Positions 36,012-44,008 of a DNA stretch of 44,008 nucleotides are shown here, one piece after another. This DNA is from Hyphochytrium catenoides. Its lineage: Eukaryota > Sar > Hyphochytriomycetes > Hyphochytriales > Hyphochytriaceae. Every line of letters begins with the position of its first letter. Position 1 is the stretch's first letter. The notes beneath the pieces are model-generated. The model worked only from the letters and a program-made list of their open reading frames with translations, had not been told where the DNA came from and ran no database searches. The translations under genes and the position numbers were made by a program. The stretch is taken from assembly GCA_900088475.1 (NCBI GenBank), contig FLMG01002722.1:1520-45527 (forward strand). Direction: 5' to 3'.

Positions 36012-36857
36012 TCCATGTTGCTCTTTCGTTGCCATTCTTTCGTCGTTCTATCTTTTAGACTTCTGCTCTATGTTGGATCTTCGACTGGTGGTAGTCCCTT
36101 GTAAACTCGCTCCAGACTACCGAAGAAGAACTCGAAGAAGCATCTTCTTCTCCCCCACGAACCAGGAAACTACGACCTCTACGGGTATCGTCAGAGCGGA
36201 GTTGAAGTTCCAACCAACCAAAAGAATAATAATCCATGCAGCCTAAATTGGTTATTGAACTGTCGACGCAGTTTCCACGTCAGCAATGAGTGCACAGTCT
36301 ATCGACTGTCGCAATGTACTAGCTCTGCACCTCGGACTATTTCAATCGTTCTACTACAGTACTCGGAAAATTGACCTACTTCTTCACCGTGGACTTAGGT
36401 CTATCGACTATCGCGAACTACTTCTACTACTACTGACAATGAGCTACCATACACAGATACACAGACAGTATTTGTCAAGGAGCTTGTGAAAACGGAAGAA
36501 CCACTCTCAACCATTGCCATTGAGAACGGACCCTGGCGCTATGCGAGGTTTACAACCGCCGTCCCTAATCACACCACCTCTGTCTCAAGGTGGGGAATTC
36601 CTCTAGTCTAAGTCCCAACCACCAGCCGCTTTTACCTAGGAAAACGTTCTGATGAAGAGAGGGAGTCAATCCGTTACGGGACCTGTAGAACTAGGAGAAG
36701 GGGTATAGGGTGATAAAACTATTTTATAAATACTTCCTTCTTCTTCGTCACTCAACAAGGGCACTCAACAAGTGATAAAAGTGTTCTTTAAATTACTCAT
36801 TCGTTCTACCGAAAGTCGGCATCCTCGTGAGACCGATAAACAAGATTCTTAGTCGCT

Positions 36858-37238
36858 ATGTTTCCCCGCCTACCTGCCGCCACCACTGCAGTGGGTCTAC
36901 TCACCCCCATGACCATTGACAAGGAGGGTCGCCCGACTTCACTATGTTCTATCTTCTATGAGATTTTAGTTCTACAACATCATCGTCCACCAACCGTGTC
37001 GCGGCCATCTTCGACCCCGAGACGTTCTTTCCTTCCTCATTCTTTCACCATATACGTAGAAAGCTACATCATTCTTGCCCTTCTGCTGGCCTCTGTTTGC
37101 CTAAAGCCTAATAAAGCGCTAACTAGCCGCTCCTACAACCATGTCCACGTCCTCCTTACTCTGTTGACATCCGCAGTTGAAAGAGAAGAATCGGTACATC
37201 GGGTAATATTTTCCACGATCCTCATTTCTTGGCCATAA
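36858..37238 (+). CDS. small hypothetical ORF, 126 aa
   Basis: An ATG-started open frame with a possible single membrane segment (YIILALLLASVCL). I do not recognise it, and no domain, splice or poly(A) evidence supports expression. It may be chance, because the surrounding DNA holds frames of similar size on both strands. Confidence 0.2.
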   Translation: MFPRLPAATTAVGLLTPMTIDKEGRPTSLCSIFYEILVLQHHRPPTVSRPSSTPRRSFLPHSFTIYVESYIILALLLASVCLKPNKALTSRSYNHVHVLLTLLTSAVEREESVHRVIFSTILISWP

Positions 37239-37625
37239 CTTGACAAGCTGCACAATGCTTTACAACAAAGACTGCGATGGAAGAGGGCAGTTAGATTGGA
37301 GAACAGACAGAGTTTAGTGGCTGCCGTTGTTGGCCATCACTATCCCAAGCCAGGCGAGAGAACAGATACCAAAAGACACGACGCATATCGCATATCGCTA
37401 CTAGAGTTATAAGCAAAGTGACAGGATTACTTCCGACCGCGCCACCAGGCGCAATATTTCTACAAGTCTGAAACATCAGGTTGACACCAAGTAGAGAGAT
37501 TCACACCAGAGGACCGAGAAGCAAGAGCAAATCGAGGGAATCGTCTTGGAACTATATCATGGGCGTGGGCATGAATCAGCACAAGGAAAAGCCAGAAGAT
37601 TGACTGAAGTTAAGAGAAAGGGATA

Positions 37626-39347
37626 ATGTTACAGGCCATCCTCTATCTCCAGACCTTTCTGAGCACTCTAATGTACTCGGTGGTCATGCCCTCCGTCCCT
37701 CTATATATGGACGTTGTCAATAACCCTCACTCCTCGTCTTCCTCAAGTGAGCTGTCAATCACCGATGGCTGCATAGCGGGTGGAGAAGGAGGAGAAGGGT
37801 CTTCTTCATCCATCTATATCGGTATGGCCGTTGGAGTATACCCCTTAATGGCTGCCGTAGCGAGCCCTCTACTTGGATGGTGGTACCAGAGGGCCAAACT
37901 ACTTTTCCCTCTCCTCTTCTCCCTCTTATGTGTTATGCTAGGCAATGCCCTGTACGTTGTGGCTCGGTTGGTGAAGAAAAGCCCTTCTACAAGAGCATTT
38001 GTCGTCATTGGTGCCCGAGCTATCATTGGCGTTGGAGCAACCAACGGTGGACTAGCGAGAACGCATTTCGCGACAGTTACTCCTGCTGTCGACAAGGATA
38101 AAGTGATGGTCATTGTAACAGCTTTCGAGACCTTTGGCCTACTCCTAGGGCCAGTCCTCTCGGGTCTCGTGGCTGACGTGGAGTTCTCTATCGGTCCAGT
38201 ACTAATAGACCAATTTTCTCTTCCGTCTCTTATTGCGATGGTCCTAGCAATGCTAAGCGCAGCTGGATTTGTTATCTATGAGAAAGGTCTCATTGAGAAG
38301 AGAGAGAGAGAGGCAAATAAGAAGAACTCTAAGGTTGAGGAGCATAAAAGACCAAGAGGAAGCAGAAGCCCGTCTATTGGGGAGAAAATATCTGAATATG
38401 GAGATGCGCCACGAGGGAGAGACTCAAGTGAGGTTTTCCTCAGGGAAGATGACTTCGTAACGGCGCTGGTTTCGACGGTTAATGGCAGGAAGAAAGGGCC
38501 GAGAGGATTACACGTGATGCTTTCTCTGTCGTTCATTGTCAGCAGCACATGGGCGGCCTTTGAGACGGTTATGATCCCTTCTACGTGCCGCATGTACCAG
38601 TGGGCAGTCAGAGAGAACAGTTTTCTTCTGGGTGGATCTGCTTGTGTTTGCGCCCTAGTCTTCGTCGCTTACCTCCTCTTGCGGAAGCGCTATCTAAGCA
38701 TCCAACGCTATCAGCGTCACCTCTATTCAACGGCCCTCCTTCTTCTAGCACTCGGCGATGGCTTGTTGATCAACCTATACCCCCTCGGCTCCTCGTTGCC
38801 TATGTTCGTGCTCCTCTTTTCTGCACTTGGCCCTCTCGCAATAGGCTTTGCCCTCTCCCAGGCATTGGGCTATTCCCTCTATATGCTGCTTGTTTCGTCT
38901 GGAACGGAAGGCGTGGCCGTCGGCCGGCAGACGTCGGTTAACTTCCTGGCACGCTTTATCGGTCCCGTGGTCAGTAGCGCCCTTGCCGATATCCTTTTAT
39001 TAGGAGATCCTCTGAAGTACGGCTCAGTCACTTGGATCTTTAACGTCGTGCTGCTGTCAATGGCCTTGGCCTTGGTCCTGACCTTCTGGGCTGATCTTTG
39101 GTACCAGGCCTTGCCACAGGAGGAGAGGCATGCCGAGGCACGATGCATAGAAAGGATTAGCAGTGGTGCCACTTTGGTGGGCTCGATCTTTGATCAGCCG
39201 GACATAGGGTCAAGAAAGGATAGCGCAGACTTAATAGAAACAGCGAACGGGTATGAATCTGTTTTCTCCTCCCCTACTTCCTCCTTTCTTCCATTCAGTC
39301 AGCCTTTAACGTCTCCTATAGCTCTCCAGGGACACAAGAAATTGTAG
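37626..39347 (+). CDS. major facilitator superfamily transporter, 12 TM, CLN7/MFSD8- or SPX-MFS-like
   Basis: An integral membrane carrier whose substrate is unknown. The gene is a single 573-codon exon. Six hydrophobic helices (about residues 5-28, 60-84, 91-114, 124-144, 156-182 and 196-218) are followed by a charged loop of about 80 residues. Six more follow, about 296-318 to 475-497, giving the 6+6 MFS pattern. GARAIIGVGATNGGLAR after helix 3 corresponds to the family's helix 4 signature. The first extracytoplasmic loop carries a Ser-rich stretch, and the C-terminal tail is Ser-rich. The CLN7/SPX-MFS resemblance is from memory of the helix 1, 2 and 4 pattern and is tentative. This is the last gene I can support before the terminal repeats. 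Unlike most genes here, it has no intron. Confidence 0.88.
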   Translation: MLQAILYLQTFLSTLMYSVVMPSVPLYMDVVNNPHSSSSSSELSITDGCIAGGEGGEGSSSSIYIGMAVGVYPLMAAVASPLLGWWYQRAKLLFPLLFSLLCVMLGNALYVVARLVKKSPSTRAFVVIGARAIIGVGATNGGLARTHFATVTPAVDKDKVMVIVTAFETFGLLLGPVLSGLVADVEFSIGPVLIDQFSLPSLIAMVLAMLSAAGFVIYEKGLIEKREREANKKNSKVEEHKRPRGSRSPSIGEKISEYGDAPRGRDSSEVFLREDDFVTALVSTVNGRKKGPRGLHVMLSLSFIVSSTWAAFETVMIPSTCRMYQWAVRENSFLLGGSACVCALVFVAYLLLRKRYLSIQRYQRHLYSTALLLLALGDGLLINLYPLGSSLPMFVLLFSALGPLAIGFALSQALGYSLYMLLVSSGTEGVAVGRQTSVNFLARFIGPVVSSALADILLLGDPLKYGSVTWIFNVVLLSMALALVLTFWADLWYQALPQEERHAEARCIERISSGATLVGSIFDQPDIGSRKDSADLIETANGYESVFSSPTSSFLPFSQPLTSPIALQGHKKL

Positions 39348-39466
39348 CCCTAGAGTAACTCTTCCACTTTATTTATTTTTTTTGGGGTCGTTTGCATCAA
39401 ATCGCAGGTTGACAGACAAGGGTTATCTTTAATAATGCATCATAGTGCTACATTTCTTTTAGCTTC

Positions 39467-39472
39467 AATAAA
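39467..39472 (+). promoter_or_regulatory. poly(A) signal AATAAA for the MFS gene
   Basis: AATAAA lies 120 nt after the stop codon, preceded by a T-rich stretch (TTTATTTATTTTTTTT at about 39369-39384). Confidence 0.55.
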
Positions 39473-39660
39473 ATCAGCTCAGGAGACCGGAACGTTGATT
39501 GACGTTGAGCAGGACGTTAGACGAACAGGAAGTGAAGATTCGAGGAACGCGGCGACTTGTTGCCCGATTCCTCCTAAATAACTTCTATGTGGGAATCTAG
39601 AGGGCGGGTAGATGACAACGCAGGAGGACCTTTATCTTTTCAGACATAGCCCTTTTCAGA

Positions 39661-39695
39661 TGTGCCAAAGGAGCATATGTGCCAAAAAGGAGCAT
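39661..39695. repeat. short tandem duplication
   Basis: TGTGCCAAAGGAGCAT is followed at once by TGTGCCAAAAAGGAGCAT, which has two extra A. This is a local duplication of about 17 bp in the spacer after the MFS gene. Confidence 0.7.
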
Positions 39696-39699
39696 CAGT

Positions 39700-42540
39700 C
39701 CCATCACCAACCCTAATCTTCTCACCGCTGCCCCTTTACGCCTCTCTCTTCCAGATTTTCGCTCATCATATATCGCCTCACTAAGAACATCCGACTACAA
39801 GCCAAATGACCTACTGGTCGTACAGAAGGAAGCGTAAGAGACCTACCATAACTTGCAATACCAGCACTTCTGCTGTGGAATCTGATCAGATGCAAGTATC
39901 ATCAGTACTAAAAATGCACAAGAAGAAGGGGAAAACATCCACTGGCATAAGGAACAGCGCTGATTCCATGATTCCGGAGAAGAGGTAATAAGTAGAAACA
40001 GTAGTAGTAGATACACTTGGGATGGGAAACATCCCTGGTCAACAACAAATGAGCAGGATCATTCAAAGCATCATTGTGGATGGACCAGGAAGGGTGGCAA
40101 GAGGTAGTTCTAGAGCGGGCGGGAGATAGTAAGACTTTACCACCAACAAGTGGCTTGGGCACACGAAGCTGCATAAGAAGCAGCGACCTAAAAGGTGGAT
40201 AAAACCTCTATCTTGGAACCCTCTTGTACCCCCATTTTTGCACTCTCTTTATCATCTGCTTTTTTTCGTGCTCGCCTTCTTTTGCTCCTTCTCTTTTGTC
40301 ATGTTTGTCTCCTTTTCCTCGTTCCTTCTTGAGCGACTTTGCCATGCGAAGGGCTTGATCAGATTCAATATATGGACTGGTCTCCACCCACAGTAGACAA
40401 GCACCGCCTGCTATGGTCACGCAACCGCTCGTTTTTTCCTCTAGTTATCAAACTCACCTATGCGCTAGCAGTCTCCTGTGTTACTACTTGTACCATCAGC
40501 AATGCCATCCTCCTCGCTCAAGACTTCTTTCACTACCATTTTTAATTCGTTTATCACCGCCCTCTCGCCGAGTTTTCTGTTCTCAATCTTTCATCTTTCG
40601 TACCCATTCTCTCCCACTGATCTCCTCTTCTTCTTCTCCCTTGCTCCAGCTCCTTTGCTCTCCAGACGTAACACTTGCCATTTCTATTCTCTTTTCTTTG
40701 AAACACTCCTCTCCTCCGTATCTCTCTGAACGTTGTCGGGGCTAGAACTATATCCGTTTTCGTTCCCCATTTTTTCCCTTCAGACTTTCCATCTTCTGGG
40801 TTTGCCTCCTCTTTTGTTCTTTCTATCTGTGTAGCTATGTTCGCTGTTACACATAGTTCCACCACTAACATCTCGTTGCCTCCAATCTCACCTTTTCCAC
40901 GTTATTCGGTCCTTTCTGGCAGGTACACAGATACTACTCTTGTCTCTCTCTTCTTTCTCCCGTCCTCTCTCTCTCTCTCTCCGTCCATGTATACGTTACC
41001 GCTTCCCCGGCCCTTAAATTTCTCGTGTCTTGATCTGACAGCCTCATACCTTCCCCTATATACATTACCATTTTTCTCTGTCTCTTTCTCCTCCCTTCAG
41101 GCATAAGGGTCTTATTTTTCTCAGTAACGGCGAGGCTTCGGTCTAGTACTTCTTGTCTGTGTCCTTGCACTAACACGGGTCAGTTAACTAGTACTACCCA
41201 GCTGCCTTTCTTATTACCCTGGTCTTCGTTTTCGTTGCTCGCTTCCTGCAGGTCACTCACACAAAAGGGGCCTCGAGAGAGAGAAACAGGCATATAGAGA
41301 AGCATCGAGAGAGGAGACATATAGAGAGACGATTTATTGAGGTATAGAGAGAGGCCGGGCACACCATTAGGAGCAGGGGACAACATCAGAGAGTGGTTCC
41401 TGTCTCCTATCTTCTTGCGTGCTATCCCTGCCTCTGCCTCTTACCACCTCGCTCTCTCGCTGCCTCTTGGTATTACTGCCTGCTGCGTGATGCTGCCCGT
41501 GTCTTCTCCGTACTTTCCTACGGCTTCTGCCTCATGCCCCTAGCGTGATGGGTGCTTTCTCTTGCACCCTGGTGCTGTCCTCTTGGTCAATGTATTGCCT
41601 TGGCTTTGCCTCCTCCTACCGCCAATTTGCAACCAAGGGCTACGTGTCTCCTCTGTCTCGTATGGTCTCCTGCCTCCTGTTATCTACTACTGCCTTGCTG
41701 TCACCACCCAGTGCTGCCTTCTGACGTCCACCTTTTGACCCCTATCATCTACCTCATGCCTCCTGCTGCGCCTCCTGCTGCGCCTCCTGCTGTCGTCTCC
41801 TGTGTCCTACTGTCTCTTGTCTCCTGCTGTTCTTAGTTATATAGTAATCCCTTGCTCCTTCCTGCAGTTGCCCGCTGCTTCCTTCCTCCTGGTGCTACCT
41901 AACCCCCTTATGCTGTGTCCCTCGCCCATGGCTGCTTGCTGCTGTACCCGGTGCCGCTGCCATGCCTCCTCCAACTGCCTTGCACTACCCCAACAAGTGA
42001 CTAAGTCAAGAAAGAAAGTAAGAATGAGAAGAAGTATCTTGGAAGGAGCAGAAAAAAGAGACTAAAAAACAAAGCAAAAGAGTGATCAATCGTAACTAAC
42101 ATCACGGAAAGAGGAAAAGTTAGAGGATTAAGTAGAGAATGGACCAAGGGAGAAGATTATGAGGGAAAATGAGATAGGGCATATTGGAATTGGGGATACA
42201 GCTTATCCTTCTCGCTAAATTGTAATGGATGGTGGACGATAAGGAGCTCCGGTAGATAGCATCAAAGGTCTCTAGCAATAGCTTTACTGTAAAGAGTACT
42301 GGAAGTTACTGCTGACGTTCGGACTCTGTACTGGAAGTCTCTCGCACACTGTCTCTGCACTAGACCGTGCTGGTCTTCTGCGTTAGACTTTGCAGATGGA
42401 AGTTCTGATGGCGCTCTGAACTTCTCACTGAACACGACCGAAACTCTTGAAAGGCTTTCTTTCTTCTTGTCCCTTCTGAAGTCTTTCTCTCTCACTCCCT
42501 TCTACTTCTATCTTCTTTGCATGTGTTGCTCTTTCATCGT
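39700..42540. other. low-complexity spacer between the last gene and the terminal repeats
   Basis: No convincing gene. About 40420-41110 is CT-rich, like the introns elsewhere. About 41400-41990 is rich in CCTGCTG/CTGCC and reads as Cys/Pro/Leu frames. On the - strand, about 40208-40390 is a Lys/Glu-rich frame that looks like a terminal exon (possible acceptor just before SPYIES, end GYKRVPR), but no upstream partner was found. Confidence 0.45.
41758..41793. repeat. 12-bp tandem repeat, 3 copies
   Basis: GCCTCCTGCTGC is repeated three times in tandem, the last copy ending in T. It sits in a longer stretch dominated by scattered CTCCTG and CTGCTG units, probably a decayed minisatellite. Confidence 0.8.
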
Positions 42541-42739
42541 AGAACTTGGATATAGGAAGTAGTTCAGTATTAAGTTAGCGAACTACGTAGTTTAGGTAGT
42601 TAGCTCTAGTAGAATCACTAGCCAAGAGCTTGATGAGCGCTTGTTCACTTTGATCAACTAATTCATTCATCAATCTCCTACGAAAAGCACAAGCCCAACA
42701 CTCCCTCATTTGATGAGCACTCGGCTAAAGAAGGGTAGT

Positions 42740-44008
42740 AGGTAGGTAGGGATGAGTAATTAGGGATGAGAAGGATTAGGGCATTAGGGCACCACAAATA
42801 CCAGGCAGGCCGGTAATCAATAGACAGCATCGGGACCGGGCAGTTGGCAACGGCAGCTGGTTAGGTGCTGAGGTATTAACAATAGAGCAACTACTCAAAA
42901 ATAGGACAGCGGGTTTGAGAAAGGCATCGGGGAAGGGAGTGAGCAGCGCGTTAAAAAGCAGCGGGATAGGAAGTTGGTTAGCAGCAATTAACGAGAGGGT
43001 AGTAAGCGTGTTGGACCGAGTTCTGGCGAGGGCAGTTGGTTAGGGCTTAGGAGCTAAGCGCAGGACAGCTTGTTAAAAGGGCAGCGGGCAAGAAAGGGCA
43101 TCGGGTAAGAAAGAGCATCGGAAAAGGGAAAGAGCAGCGCTAAAAAACAACGGGTTAATTGAAAGGGTGTTGATCAGCAAGCGAGTTGGACAGAGGGTGG
43201 AAAGCGTGTTGGAGCGGTTTGGGGTAGTGAGTGGGTTAGTGAACGGAATAGTGAGCGGGTTAAGGAAGGGGTAGAAAAGGGCAGCGGGTTAGAAAAAGGG
43301 CAGCGGAAGAGGAAAGAGCATAAAAGAACAGAGCCGCTTAGAGTTAGGAATCGCGAGTAGAATCAAGAGGGTAAGAAAAGCAGCAGTTAGGAAAAAGCAG
43401 CTTAGATTCAAGAGGGTAAGAAAAGGCAGCAGTTAGGAAAAAAAGGGTAAGAAAAAGCAGCAGGTAGGAAGAAAACAGCAGTTATAAAAAGAAAGAGCAG
43501 CGGGTTAGGTTGCGGTTAAGAAGGGCAGCGGGTTAGGGCAGCGGTTTACGAAAAGGTGTTATGGTAATGGTTAGGGTTAGAGCAGAGGTTAGGGCAGCGG
43601 GTAAGGGCAGCCGGTTAGGGCAGTGGGGTTAAAAAATTAGCAGATATAAAGAAAAGGAAGCGGGTTAGATTGCGGGTAGGAAGTGCAGGGGGTTAGTGCA
43701 GCGGGTAAGAGAAGCGTGTTATGATTAGGGCGAGAAGCGTGTTATGGTTAGGAAAGAGGGTTAGAAGAGTGGGTAAGGAGAGCGGTTTTAGGGCAGCCAA
43801 TTTTAGGGCGGTGCGAAAGAGCTGCAGTTAGGGTGGGCGGTTAGGGCAGCAGGTTAAGCAGAGTGTTAGGGCAGCGTGTTAGGTTAGCGTGTTAGGTTAG
43901 CGTGTTAGGTTAGCGTGTTAGGTTAGCGGGTTAGGGTAGCGGGTTAGGGCAGCGGGTAAGGGCAGCGGGTAAGGGCAGCGGGTTAGGGCAGCGGGTTAGG
44001 GCAGCGGG
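42740..44008 (+). repeat. telomere-like 13-bp satellite, degenerate to near-perfect
   Basis: The unit is GCGGGTTAGGGCA, a TTAGGG block joined to CAGCGGG. From 42740 onward the sequence shows scattered GGTTAG, GGGCAGCGG and AGGG pieces. These become denser after about 43500. From 43874 the copies are in strict 13-bp register: four identical GCGTGTTAGGTTA (43874-43925), then six GCGGGTTAGGGCA-type units with single changes (43926-44003), then a partial unit at the edge. The G-rich strand runs 5' to 3' toward the right edge, which is the orientation of a right-hand telomere. Confidence 0.9.

Larger units (their letters stand above)
35355..37625. other. intergenic region between glycosyltransferase and MFS gene
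   Basis: The two genes are divergent across about 2.3 kb. Apart from the TATA-like element, a 16-bp direct repeat and one 126-codon open frame (36858-37238), I see nothing recognisable. Promoters for both genes should lie here. Confidence 0.45.

Noticed and set aside
41552-42065. Cys/Pro/Leu-rich + strand ORFs
   Set aside because: They come from a CCTGCTG-rich low-complexity stretch. Several frames are open at once and none has a domain.
42740-43500. A CRISPR-like or protein-coding repeat
   Set aside because: Spacing is irregular, there are no unique equal-length spacers, and the units are degenerate TTAGGG-type DNA that fits a chromosome end.

Overview
This is nuclear DNA of a eukaryote, very probably a unicellular protist or microalga. 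Its protein genes belong to eukaryotic families and are cut by many short GT-AG introns, some only 59-60 nt. Genes are closely packed, with convergent and divergent neighbours. Many introns carry long CT tracts. The right edge runs into telomere-like G-rich repeats. A sulfolipid-synthase-like (SQD2-like) glycosyltransferase hints at a photosynthetic or plastid-derived lineage, but I cannot fix the taxon. There is no bacterial operon, CRISPR array or recognisable transposase.

Left arm (1-9.4 kb, + strand). A Trf4/PAPD5-type nucleotidyltransferase (141-3806) has five introns, all in phase 1, followed by one long catalytic exon. About 1.9 kb follows with no recognisable gene. Then comes a ubiquitin-specific protease (5690-9444, 8 exons, 527 aa) with a hydrophobic N-terminal segment.

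Centre (10-22 kb). DNA topoisomerase II lies on the - strand (18397-9979). I could resolve 25 exons that join in phase to 1236 aa. It has a 70-residue basic, acid-free N-terminal leader and no C-terminal tail. Lysyl-tRNA synthetase (+, 19165-22057, 9 exons, 597 aa) is divergent from it across about 770 bp.

22-31.5 kb (- strand). This stretch holds a long intron-rich locus. Its 5' part encodes a coiled-coil/IQ-motif protein (six exons resolved, 764 codons). Further exons downstream include a C2H2-like finger and Ser/Arg-rich tails. One gene or two could be present.

Right arm (31.5-44 kb). This part is gene-poor. It holds a cluster of AAGTACTT palindromes, an SQD2-like glycosyltransferase (-, 35354-34131) with a TATA-like element, and an intronless 12-TM major facilitator protein (+, 37626-39347). 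Several kilobases of low-complexity sequence follow. The last ~1.3 kb is a degenerate array of a 13-bp unit built around TTAGGG. It becomes more perfect toward the right edge, as expected near a chromosome end.

The genes do not form one pathway: RNA tailing, ubiquitin removal, DNA topology, translation, lipid glycosylation and transport are all represented. Exon boundaries are my own reading. They rest on splice signals, phase consistency and family conservation, not on transcripts.
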